NCBI GenBank assembly: GCA_003162055.1
Contig: PMNA01000017.1
Span: 149,780-213,779, forward strand
DNA length: 64,000 nt
Direction of reading: 5' to 3'
DNA from: Actinomycetota bacterium
GTDB taxonomy: Bacteria; Actinomycetota; Thermoleophilia; Gaiellales; Gaiellaceae
The notes beneath the pieces are model-generated. The model was not told the origin of the DNA and ran no database searches. It saw nothing but the letters and a program-made list of their open reading frames with translations. The position numbers and the translations under genes were made by a program. Below are positions 1-6,929 of the stretch, one piece after another; position 1 is the stretch's first letter; each line of letters begins with the position of its first letter.

Positions 1-189
1 GCTGTCGGCCACGATGTCGAAGAGCAGTGCGTCGGGATTCGTGCGGGCACAAAGCTCGATCGCCGTCTCGGCCGAATCGACCGCGCCAGTCATCTCGATA
101 CCGCGAACGAGTAGGGATTCGCCGAGCAACCGGCGCATAAAAGGCGCGTGGTCGGCAACGGCAACGCGAAAAGGAGTCAGCTTCTGCAT
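1..189 (-). CDS. Response regulator receiver domain protein (partial, C-terminus off the left edge)
   Basis: Reading the minus strand from the ATG at 187-189 gives 63 codons open to the window edge. The fragment looks like the first half of a CheY-like receiver: a hydrophobic first strand (FRVAVADHAPFMRRLL) with an Asp in the acidic-pocket position, and a later NPDALLFDIV segment whose Asp (about residue 58) fits the phospho-acceptor. The output domain is outside the window. The gene is co-oriented with the receiver-HD-GYP gene upstream of it (635-1774), so this edge may be a signalling cluster. It could equally be a DNA-binding regulator of the NarL type; this cannot be decided here. Confidence 0.7.
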   Translation of the reverse strand, partial: MQKLTPFRVAVADHAPFMRRLLGESLLVRGIEMTGAVDSAETAIELCARTNPDALLFDIVADS

Positions 190-223
190 CGGTGCTCGGT
201 CTCCGGCTGTTTGTACCTCTTGC

Positions 224-502
224 TCAGACCGCGGATGTCCGCGGCACCCTCAGCTTACTTCCACATACAAGCTGAAGGAGGAGCGAGGAGTCAATCTCGC
301 ATGCTTGCCCCTGCTGGGAGACACGCGCGAGCGGGCCGCCATCAGCTCCGATGCCAAGCGAGATACGAACGCCGTGAGCGTCGAGCTCGGAGAGGCGCGC
401 CGCTGCGTGATCAAGCGCATCGAGCAGTTCCGGAGGCGGTTCGTGCGGCCACGGATCCGGCTCGACGCCCCAGTTCGGGCTGCGCTTTTTCTTGTCGCTC
501 AT
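224..502 (-). CDS. Small hypothetical protein, 92 aa
   Basis: I do not recognise this protein. It starts with a basic stretch (MSDKKKRSPNWG), followed by a Trp/Pro-rich segment (DPWPHEPPPELLDAL) and a region with alternating hydrophobics (GVRISLGIGADGGPLARV). There is no signal peptide or membrane segment. It lies between two minus-strand signalling genes in the same orientation. No convincing Shine-Dalgarno sequence precedes the ATG. A longer open frame crosses it on the plus strand, but that frame also overlaps the well-supported HD-GYP gene and reads like a shadow. Existence as a gene is likely but not certain. Confidence 0.45.
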   Translation of the reverse strand: MSDKKKRSPNWGVEPDPWPHEPPPELLDALDHAAARLSELDAHGVRISLGIGADGGPLARVSQQGQACEIDSSLLLQLVCGSKLRVPRTSAV

Positions 503-634
503 ACTGCTGGCTCGTCTCTCTCTCTCGATTTTAGTTATCGACTGAGAACGCAGCTATTTAGGGAAAAAGCCTCAAATAGCACGAAAATCCTGAGGGAACT
601 CGCCCTTTTGCTCTGCTTGGCAACGCGCAAAGAG

Positions 635-1774
635 CTAGGCGGCTCTCGAGCCGTTGCCCTGGTCACCGGAAAGATCAGAGGACGAATCTGCCCGATTCTC
701 GTAGCCGATGCGGATCTCTTCGACCTCTTCCATCGCATCGAGGAAGTGATCGAGCACGTCCGGGTCAAAGTGCTTTCCGCGCTGGCTGCGCATCATCGAA
801 ACGGCCTCTTTGACGTTGAAGGCCGGGCGATAGATACGGTCGCTGGTGAGAGCGTCGAATACGTCGGCTACCGCCGCGATCCGGCCCTCGAGCGGGATCT
901 CTTCGCCAACCAGCCCGCGCGGGTATCCGCTTCCGTCGAAGCGCTCGTGGTGCGTCCAGGCGAGTATCGCCGCCAAAGTCAGGAGCTCGGCGTCCGACCC
1001 CGAGAGGATCCGATGGCCGATCACGGTGTGCTGCTGCATCACCTCGCGCTCCTCGAGGGTGAGCGTCGAGGGCTTGAGCAGGATGTTGTCGGGGATGCCG
1101 ATCTTGCCCACATCGTGCATCGGGCTCGCAATACGCATCAGCTCGACTCGATCGCGACTGAAACCGAAGCGCTCGGCGATCAGCGCGCAATAGCTGCTCA
1201 TCCGCTCGAGATGGCGTCCCGTCTCGAGATCGCGTAGTTCCGCCATGCTCGAAAGGCGCTTGACCGTCTCTTCCTGATGCGTCCGCAGCTCCTGCTCGGA
1301 GCGCTGCAAGCGAGAGACTGCCTCGCTGAGCGCGGCGGTTCGCGCTTCAACCGCGTTCTCCAGCATCGCCCGGTGAGCGCGATTCTCCAGCTCCAGGCGG
1401 CGGCGGTGCAGAGCGTTGACGATGTTGATCATCAACTCGTTGGGACGAAACGGCTTGGTCAGGTAACCGAAGGCGCCGAGCTCGATCGCGTTCTCGGCCA
1501 TCTTCGGGTCGTCGGCGCCGGTGACCATCAGCGCGGCGACCTCGGGATGAGAGGCCAGCGTGCTGCTCAGCAACTCGAGCCCGCTCTCGCCGGGCATGTT
1601 GACGTCGCAGAGCATGAGCTGGAAGTTGTTCTCTCTCGACTCCAGCAGTTTGCGCGCCTCATCGGCGCTGGCCGCGAGCTCGCAATGAAATCCGTGGCGC
1701 TCGAGGATGCGCGCAATCAACTGTTGCACCTGCGGCTCGTCGTCTACGACAAGCACGTATCCACCGTCGGCCAA
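635..1774 (-). CDS. Response regulator with receiver and HD-GYP phosphodiesterase domains
   Basis: A 379-residue two-domain protein. Residues about 5-120 form a receiver with acidic pair Asp11-Asp12, phospho-acceptor Asp57 (LMLCDVNMPG) and Lys107 in GYLTKPF. A helical linker (about 120-170) leads to an HD-GYP domain with His220-Asp221 in HDVGKIGIPD and GSGYPRG near 281-287. HD-GYP domains hydrolyse cyclic di-GMP, so phosphorylation probably controls second-messenger breakdown in the cytoplasm. An ATG is available at 1903, but I chose the TTG at 1774 because GGAGGGAGA lies about 9 nt upstream and the receiver begins immediately after it. It diverges from the sigma factor gene. The cognate kinase is not visible. 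Confidence 0.88.
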   Translation of the reverse strand: MADGGYVLVVDDEPQVQQLIARILERHGFHCELAASADEARKLLESRENNFQLMLCDVNMPGESGLELLSSTLASHPEVAALMVTGADDPKMAENAIELGAFGYLTKPFRPNELMINIVNALHRRRLELENRAHRAMLENAVEARTAALSEAVSRLQRSEQELRTHQEETVKRLSSMAELRDLETGRHLERMSSYCALIAERFGFSRDRVELMRIASPMHDVGKIGIPDNILLKPSTLTLEEREVMQQHTVIGHRILSGSDAELLTLAAILAWTHHERFDGSGYPRGLVGEEIPLEGRIAAVADVFDALTSDRIYRPAFNVKEAVSMMRSQRGKHFDPDVLDHFLDAMEEVEEIRIGYENRADSSSDLSGDQGNGSRAA

Positions 1775-2084
1775 CGTGTGAGCTCTCCCTCCGTCTGGCA
1801 CCAGTCTTATCCGAGGTGGTAAAGGATACGCCACGCCGCCCTGCTGATCGAGTCCCGGCCGGGCAGTCCTCAAGCGGTTTTTGCCTGCCTCGTGTTCTAA
1901 CACGCCCCTTCTGATCGGCAGATCGAGCGGCGAATGAATGCACGGCGACGCGCGCGGAGGAGCCGAAATGTGCGAACTCGGTTACGCGAAAACGGGGAAA
2001 GCAGCGAGCGCATTCCGGGAATCGCCAGATGGCTTCGCAGGACCCAGAGTGAGAGTAGTTCCCCCACCTGCGGAGGTCCCCCAA
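1775..2084. other. Divergent intergenic region between the HD-GYP gene and the sigma factor gene
   Basis: About 310 bp with no gene that I can support. It holds the Shine-Dalgarno of the HD-GYP gene at its left end (GGAGGGAGA on the minus strand) and that of the sigma factor at its right end (GGAGG, 2072-2076). Open frames continue upstream of both chosen starts, but they lack start signals and read as low-complexity. Promoters for both genes must lie here; I could not identify them by eye. Confidence 0.5.
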
Positions 2085-2897
2085 ATGAATACGGTCACCA
2101 GCGTTCAACGACTCAGCGCATCAGAGGCCGAGGCTCTATGGCGTGCCTGGTCCACGAGGCGAGACAGTTCGGCGCGCGATCGGCTCGTTCTCTCTTACGC
2201 GCCGATGGTCACCTACCTGGCCTCGAAGAAAGTGCGCGAGCTTCCTTCTCACTGCGAGCTCGACGACCTCGCTTCCTGCGGCCTGGTTGCTTTGATCGAA
2301 GCCGTCGAACGTTTCGATCCCAAGAAGGGTGCGACCTTCGAGCAGTTCGCTTGGACGAGAGTCTCGGGAGCGATCATGGACGAGCTGCGGCGCCAGGATT
2401 GGGCCTCGCGCTCGGTGCGCCACTTCGCTCGCCAGATCGATTCGGCACGCGAAAACTTCTTTGTCAAGAATGGCCGCTCGCCTTCCGAGGTCGAGCTGGC
2501 CGAGGCGCTCGACGTTCCACTCAGCGAGATCCGACGGCAACTCGGAGAGCTCGAGCGTGCCGACGTCTGCTCGCTCAACGCTCCGACCCGCACCGGCGAC
2601 GACAGCGAGCTACTCGAGATCGGCGACACGGTCGAGAATCACGAGCTGGGCAGCGAGCCCGAGCAGGCGACGCTTGCGAGTGAGCGAGCGGCGATCGTGC
2701 GTAACGCGATCGCGACGCTCTCCGAGCGCGAGCAAATGGTGCTCAGGCTGGTGCATGTCGACGAGCTTCAGGGAGCCGAGATCGGAGCGCGCCTCGGTGT
2801 CAGCGAATCGCGCGTGTCGCAGATTCTCGCCGGCGCCCGGCAGAAACTCCGCACCCGCATGGCTGCCTACGACGTTGACGAGCCGATCGCAGCCTGA
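2085..2897 (+). CDS. RNA polymerase sigma factor, WhiG/FliA (sigma-28) type
   Basis: A 270-residue sigma-70-family factor of the small group 3 type. Region 2 runs from MVTYLASKKV to VSGAIMDELRRQDW and includes the typical CELDDLASCGLVALIEAVERFD stretch. Region 3 follows (SVRHFARQ to LSEIRRQL). Region 4 is at the C-terminus, where LSEREQMVLRL precedes the helix-turn-helix ESRVSQILAGARQKL. The order and spacing match WhiG/FliA-like factors rather than ECF factors. The ATG at 2085 is preceded by GGAGG at optimal distance. No flagellar gene or anti-sigma gene is adjacent, so the regulon cannot be inferred. It may act with the neighbouring cyclic-di-GMP phosphodiesterase, since WhiG-type sigma factors are linked to c-di-GMP in Streptomyces; that link is inference here. 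Confidence 0.88.
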   Translation: MNTVTSVQRLSASEAEALWRAWSTRRDSSARDRLVLSYAPMVTYLASKKVRELPSHCELDDLASCGLVALIEAVERFDPKKGATFEQFAWTRVSGAIMDELRRQDWASRSVRHFARQIDSARENFFVKNGRSPSEVELAEALDVPLSEIRRQLGELERADVCSLNAPTRTGDDSELLEIGDTVENHELGSEPEQATLASERAAIVRNAIATLSEREQMVLRLVHVDELQGAEIGARLGVSESRVSQILAGARQKLRTRMAAYDVDEPIAA

Positions 2898-2990
2898 TTG
2901 ACGGCTCGGGCGATCCGAGCATCTACTCTCTCGCTGCACGGGCACGCGCCGCGACGGTCATAATCGTTATGCGGCCGACCGGAGCGAAGC

Positions 2991-4661
2991 GTGGATCAGA
3001 CAGGCAGCGAAAAGAGCAAACAGCCAGCGGAAGAAGGCGCGAAGCCGTCCGAGATCTCTGCGGGCGAGCATCACGCGGGCGGCGAACGCTCCGGGAAGGA
3101 AGACAGCCCCGAGAGCGCTCGCCGAGCTTTCGACCTGCTCGAGCGCTTCAGCGGCGAGCTCGAAGAGATCCTGCAGTCACTGGAGCGCAGTAGGGACAGC
3201 GCGGCCCAGGCCGAGGAAAAACCGCCGGCTCCCGAGCGCGCGTTTCGTCCCTCTAGCATTCACTTCGATTCGAGCCCGATCTCGACGCGGATAGATCCCA
3301 ATACGCTGCCCCCGGTGGATCGCCCGGGCGCGACGCCGCGCACGGCACCGCGGCTCGTTATCGAAACCGTGTTCCTGATTCTCGTCGCCGCGATCTCGGC
3401 TCGGACGGGGCTGCACCCGCTCCTGATCGTGGCGGCCGAGGCCATAGCCTTTCTGATCGTTGCCTCGATCGAGCTTGGGATCGCACGCGAGAGACGTCGA
3501 GTGCAGCGGCTTCCCGCTGCGACCCCTTCGTTCGCCACTCCGACGACGCACGAGGCGAAGACAACCTCCACAGTCACCGCCTTCACACTCGAGCAGATCG
3601 AGCCTCTGATCTGGCGATCCGGCGAGCAGGAGGCCGCCGCCGAGGCCGACTGGCCGCTGGCGGCTTACGAGCTGCCGAGCGAGGCCGAGGAGACGGAGGA
3701 CGCGCAGGAAGGCGTGACGGAGATCTCGAGCGCGCAACAGCCCGAGGCTGAGGTCGTAGCTGCGCCGGATTGGGAACCGGAAGAGGACCTGGACAGCACC
3801 ACGTCGGCGCAGGCCGTCGAGCCCGAGCCCGAGATAGAGCCCGAGCCTGAGATCATCGCAGCGGAGGTCGCGCCCGAGCAGCCACGGCACTTCCATCTGT
3901 TCCGGCACGAGGAAAAGGTGCTCGAAGCCGAGGCGGAGCCCGAGGCTGAGCCGGAGACCGCGCCCTTAGCCGCGCTGGAAAGTCTGCCTGATCTCGCCGC
4001 CGAAGAGGCCGAGCCCGAGCTCGAGCCCGAAATAGAGTCCGAGCCCGAGGTCATCGCAGCGGAGGTCGCGCCCGAGCAGCGGCGGCACGTCCATCTTTTC
4101 CGGCACGAGGAGAGGGTGCTCGAAGCCAAGCCCGAAGCAGAGCAGGAGCCGGAGACCGCGCCCGTAGCCGCGCTGGAAAGTCTGCCTGATCTCGCCGCTG
4201 AGGAAAGCGAGCCCGAGCCCGAGATCATCGCAGCGGAGGTCGCGCCCGAGCAGCGGCGGCACGTCCATCTTTTCCGGCACGAGGAGAGGGTGCTCGAAGC
4301 CGAGGCGGAGCCGGAGACCGCGCCCGTAGCCGCGCTGGAAAGTCTGCCCGATCTCGCTGCTGAAGAAAGCGAGCCCGAGGCTGAGCCGGAGACCGCGCCC
4401 GCAGAAGCGGCGTTCGAGATCGACCTGCCTCCGGAGATCGCGGTCGAAGAGATCGAGCGCACGCTGGAAGATATCGGGCGCCCCGAGCCTGGTCTGCGGG
4501 GGCGTCGATGGTCGCATCGGGCGGACGCTGAAAAACTCATCTCGGTGCGTGCCCCGGAAGACAACACCGTGGACGCGGGTAGCGAAGTGCGCCTAACAGC
4601 TGAACAGGAGCGGCGCCGGCGCGAGCGCGAGTACCTGCGCAACCTACGCGTCTCGCGCTGA
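2991..4661 (+). CDS. Membrane protein with long acidic Glu-Pro tandem repeats
   Basis: A 556-residue protein that I cannot place in a family. Residues 1-90 are charged and helical, with a possible coiled coil around 43-75. Two hydrophobic segments follow (about 122-137 and 143-161), joined by a short loop, then a basic patch (ARERRR). The rest is an acidic, Glu/Pro-rich region with three copies of a roughly 52-residue repeat, ending in a basic C-terminus (QERRRREREYLRNLRVSR). The hairpin-like membrane insertion implies that both ends are on the same side, probably cytoplasmic. Start GTG at 2991. The repeat shares near-identical DNA between copies, which suggests recent duplication. Scaffolding or polar localisation are possibilities only. 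Confidence 0.75.
   Translation: MDQTGSEKSKQPAEEGAKPSEISAGEHHAGGERSGKEDSPESARRAFDLLERFSGELEEILQSLERSRDSAAQAEEKPPAPERAFRPSSIHFDSSPISTRIDPNTLPPVDRPGATPRTAPRLVIETVFLILVAAISARTGLHPLLIVAAEAIAFLIVASIELGIARERRRVQRLPAATPSFATPTTHEAKTTSTVTAFTLEQIEPLIWRSGEQEAAAEADWPLAAYELPSEAEETEDAQEGVTEISSAQQPEAEVVAAPDWEPEEDLDSTTSAQAVEPEPEIEPEPEIIAAEVAPEQPRHFHLFRHEEKVLEAEAEPEAEPETAPLAALESLPDLAAEEAEPELEPEIESEPEVIAAEVAPEQRRHVHLFRHEERVLEAKPEAEQEPETAPVAALESLPDLAAEESEPEPEIIAAEVAPEQRRHVHLFRHEERVLEAEAEPETAPVAALESLPDLAAEESEPEAEPETAPAEAAFEIDLPPEIAVEEIERTLEDIGRPEPGLRGRRWSHRADAEKLISVRAPEDNTVDAGSEVRLTAEQERRRREREYLRNLRVSR
3849..4367 (+). repeat. Three tandem copies of a coding repeat
   Basis: The copies lie at about 3849-4007, 4047-4205 and 4221-4367. 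Each encodes, in order, IIAAEVAPEQRRHVHLFRHE, then RVLEA, a variable Glu-Pro/Glu-Ala spacer, and TAPVAALESLPDLAAEE. Copy 1 is the most divergent (PRHFHLF and EEK variants). Copies 2 and 3 are nearly identical at the DNA level and differ mainly in spacer length, as expected from slippage or unequal crossing-over. The His/Arg/Phe cluster is the only non-acidic element in each unit. Confidence 0.9.
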
Positions 4662-5188
4662 AGCCGACTCGGCCTGGTCTTAAACGCGCCGGAAAGCCTG
4701 CATTCTGTCTCCAAACAGACCGAAGCGGGCGCCGCATGCCCGCTTCAATCCGATCTGGGGGAGATCCGTGTATGTTTTGGCCGCTGGGCCCCCGCCGCAG
4801 CGGGGCCCGGGCTCTATTTTCGAGTGGCCCCCGCCGCATCGGGGCCTGTCTCGTTAGTTGCACTATGGACGTTAGATAGCGCTTCATCTATCCCCGCTTA
4901 GTGCTTGACCGCGTCAGTTGACTCACTTCACCGCTAGGCAAGCCAATAATCGGCGTTTAGGAAAGGCAATTTGGGGCCCAAACCGGGCTTTCGGGCGTCG
5001 ATTTCACTTGACAAGAGCCCGGTAAAGGCAAGGGGTTTTCGCTCAGGGCCGATCCCGAAACGAAGGCGTGGCCGATGTGATCGATGCGTGGCCGCGAGGG
5101 CGCGAAGGCGAACTGGCAGTGCGGTGGGCGGTTCGGGCGGCCGCTGGCGCCACGCGTCGGTCGTGCAGGCCTGGAGGGACGGGCTCTA
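4662..5188. other. Hairpin-rich intergenic region, possible non-coding RNA or terminator array
   Basis: About 527 bp without a gene that I can support. It contains a chain of inverted repeats: GAAGCGGGC / GCCCGCTTC (4723-4747), GATCT / AGATC (about 4753-4767), and two related GC-rich hairpins around 4786-4809 and 4826-4847 that share the core CCCCCGCCGCA with a matching CGGGGCC arm. A further wide pair, ACCGGGCT / AGCCCGGT, brackets about 4980-5023. It lies between the converging acidic-repeat and MarP-like genes, so at least part is probably bidirectional termination. I could not match it to a known RNA family. Confidence 0.45.
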
Positions 5189-6319
5189 CTAATCCAGGCA
5201 GGCGCCGGTCGAGACGCTACCTTGATTGCGCAGCCCGAGCAGGGCGCGAGCGAGTTCGCTGGAGGTGCCATAACCGACATCCGTGCCCTTCTTCGCCCCG
5301 AACACCGTCAACTCGACCGCGCCGTTCTCGTTCACGACCGGGCCGCCGGAGTCGCCCGGGCGTACCTTGCCACGCAGACTGGTGATCGAGCGGCTGACGA
5401 CCGCGCCCGCATAGTTGGGAGAAAAGAGAGTCGAGGTGGAGCCGACGCGCGCCGGTTCGGCGTTGAAGGGCCCGTCGCCGGGGTAGCCGAGCACCGCGCC
5501 CGTATCGTTGTAGTCAGGGGCAGCCAGCCGAAGCGGTTTCACGCCGAGCCCAGGCACAGAGAGCAGAGCGAGGTCGTTGGTCGCGTCGAAGGCGACGACG
5601 CGAGCGGAGCTTGAAGAGCGCCCTTGCGCCTGAACTGTGATCTCGCTTCCGCCGGCGACGACGTGCGCCGCGGTGACCACGTACCCCGTCTTCGCGACCC
5701 AACCCGAGCCGGCGTAGCCGATGCCACAGGCCTGCGATCTCACCCTGACAACACTCCGCTCGCTCAGCTTTAAGCCGGCGCGGGTCAACACGCTCGAATC
5801 CGGCGCCTGTGATGGCGCCGCCGGACCGACGATCAGCGGGAACGGATCGATGCCCGCTAGAGCGCTCATGACATCCTGGGGCGGCAGCGTCGAGATCAAC
5901 TTCGAGAGCAGAGACGATTGCCGTGCTCGTTCGCGCACCATGGAGTTTTGCGGCAGATGGAAGGCGACGGCCGCCACTATCCAGAGCACGGCGATCGCGG
6001 TGGCGACTCCCAGCACCAGCCCGCCCAGCGCGTCGACGAGCCTGAACGGCGTCAGCTTGAGCGCATCCTTGAGCACGCCGCCGGTGAGAGCACCGACGGT
6101 TTCCAGAGCAATCGCGAGCACAAGAGCTCCGGCGAGCGCGACCAGCGGCGTGTAGGGCGAATTGGAGCCGGAGAACAGGACTGGCGCAAGGCGCGCCCCA
6201 AGATACAGACCTCCGAGCACACCGACCAGCGAGAGACCGCCGATGAAGAGTCCCTTGCGCAACCCGCCGAAAGCGAGCACCAAAATGAACGCCACGGCGA
6301 GCCAGTCGGCGAGGGCCAC
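5189..6319 (-). CDS. MarP-like membrane-anchored trypsin-family serine protease (CvpA domain plus protease)
   Basis: A 376-residue protein with the architecture of mycobacterial MarP (Rv3671c). Residues 1-120 carry four hydrophobic segments forming a CvpA-type membrane domain, then a linker. An extracytoplasmic chymotrypsin-fold protease spans about 185-365. The triad is visible as His219 (TAAHVV), Asp249 (ATNDLALL) and Ser324 (PGDSGGPV). Cys198 (QACGIG) and Cys374 (GACLD, near the C-terminal end) sit where MarP has its regulatory disulfide. In Mycobacterium tuberculosis MarP is needed for acid resistance; the same role here is inference. The ATG start is followed directly by the first membrane segment. 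It is transcribed away from a palindromic repeat. Confidence 0.87.
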   Translation of the reverse strand: MALADWLAVAFILVLAFGGLRKGLFIGGLSLVGVLGGLYLGARLAPVLFSGSNSPYTPLVALAGALVLAIALETVGALTGGVLKDALKLTPFRLVDALGGLVLGVATAIAVLWIVAAVAFHLPQNSMVRERARQSSLLSKLISTLPPQDVMSALAGIDPFPLIVGPAAPSQAPDSSVLTRAGLKLSERSVVRVRSQACGIGYAGSGWVAKTGYVVTAAHVVAGGSEITVQAQGRSSSSARVVAFDATNDLALLSVPGLGVKPLRLAAPDYNDTGAVLGYPGDGPFNAEPARVGSTSTLFSPNYAGAVVSRSITSLRGKVRPGDSGGPVVNENGAVELTVFGAKKGTDVGYGTSSELARALLGLRNQGSVSTGACLD

Positions 6320-6338
6320 AGTGGAAGGCTACCGCCTT

Positions 6339-6516
6339 CGGCCGAAAGTCCGCCCGCTAAGCGGGCGAAGACTTTCGGCCGCTTATCTGATCGAACGAGT
6401 CACCGCGCCTTTGGCGCGTGTGTCTCGTCTGCTCCCAGGTGCGTACTCGGCTGGCCGCGAGTGTGATCAGTGTTCGATTTGTACGGGTTGTGGACGGCGT
6501 TTTGTGAGCCGCGGCC
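6339..6516. repeat. Palindromic intergenic repeat, full copy A
   Basis: A roughly 178-bp element. It begins with hairpin 1 (6339-6381: arms CGGCCGAAAGTC and GACTTTCGGCCG enclosing CGCCCGC-TAA-GCGGGCG). Hairpin 2 follows (6395-6428: ACGAG...CTCGT around GCGCCTTTGGCGC). A non-palindromic tail to about 6516 contains CTCGTCTGCTCCCAG (6424-6438), GTGTTCG (6470), GTTGTGGAC (6487) and GCGTTTTGTG (6497). The same blocks occur in the same order at 54780-54958. It lies between the MarP-like gene and tRNA-Asp. Confidence 0.8.
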
Positions 6517-6564
6517 TCTGGCTATTAACTCGCGCCTAAGCCGTGGACATCCCTTCCTATCTTT

Positions 6565-6612
6565 CCAACGAAAGTCGTCATGCTCCCCACCGGGGAGCGG
6601 ACTTTCGTTGGT
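6565..6612. repeat. Palindromic repeat, hairpin-1 copy B, just upstream of tRNA-Asp
   Basis: Perfect 12-bp outer arms CCAACGAAAGTC / GACTTTCGTTGG enclose an inner stem GCTCCCC-ACC-GGGGAGC. The outer arms carry the same GAAAGTC/GACTTTC core as the other copies, while the inner stem differs in sequence but not in pairing. It ends 18 nt before the tRNA. A TACAAT at 6615-6620 immediately after it could be the -10 box of the tRNA promoter, though I see no -35 box. Confidence 0.75.
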
Positions 6613-6630
6613 AGTACAATGCTCCGGCTC

Positions 6631-6704
6631 GGGGGCGTAGTTCAGCTGGTTAGAACGCCGGCCTGTCACGCCGGAGGTCGCGGGTTCGAGTCCCGTCGCT
6701 CCCG
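6631..6704 (+). tRNA. tRNA-Asp (anticodon GTC)
   Basis: A 74-nt cloverleaf can be folded by hand. The acceptor GGGGGCG pairs with CGCTCCC (one G-U), with discriminator G at 6704. The D arm carries AGCTGGTTAGA, the anticodon stem is CCGGC/GCCGG with loop CTGTCAC, and the anticodon GTC is at 6665-6667. The T arm is GCGGG-TTCGAGT-CCCGT. The CCA end is not encoded. It stands alone, flanked closely on both sides by hairpin repeats. Confidence 0.96.
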
Positions 6705-6711
6705 TCTTTCT

Positions 6712-6802
6712 CCGCGAAAAGTCCGCCGGCAGAGCCGGCGAAGACTTTTCGCGGTATTAACTCGGTGCACGAGTCAGCGCGCCTAGCGCGGGTCTTCTCT
6801 TG
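6712..6802. repeat. Palindromic repeat, copy C, just downstream of tRNA-Asp
   Basis: Hairpin 1 (6712-6754) has arms CCGCGAAAAGTC / GACTTTTCGCGG around CCGCCGGC-type inner pairing, with the same AA bulge on the 3' side as copy A. A decayed hairpin 2 follows from 6768 (ACGAGTCAGCGCGCC...GCGCGGGTC). Hairpin 1 begins 8 nt after the tRNA and could serve as its terminator or processing signal. The element runs into the region upstream of the MFS gene, which argues for a later start of that gene than the longest open frame. Confidence 0.72.
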
Positions 6803-6929
6803 CCCGCTGAACGCGCGCCGCCGCTTGTTCCTGGTCGCAGGATTCGAAAACCTCCTCGCCAGGCGCGCCGACTACGTACGATCCGAGGGAGCAGCCCAAA
6901 CTGCCCGTCACGCCGCCAGCCCAGAGGTG

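Noticed and set aside
14..1237. Long plus-strand open frame of 407 codons at the left edge
   Set aside because: It lies over the minus-strand receiver, small hypothetical and HD-GYP genes, whose motifs are clear. Its own protein is Arg-rich and shows no domain.
2000..2075. Possible c-di-GMP riboswitch before the sigma factor gene
   Set aside because: Some GGGGAAAGC-like text, but the conserved GEMM blocks are absent and no closing stem is seen.
4957..5280. Minus-strand frame of 107 codons in the hairpin-rich gap
   Set aside because: Pro/Ser/Arg-rich composition, overlaps the end of the MarP-like gene, no ribosome binding site.
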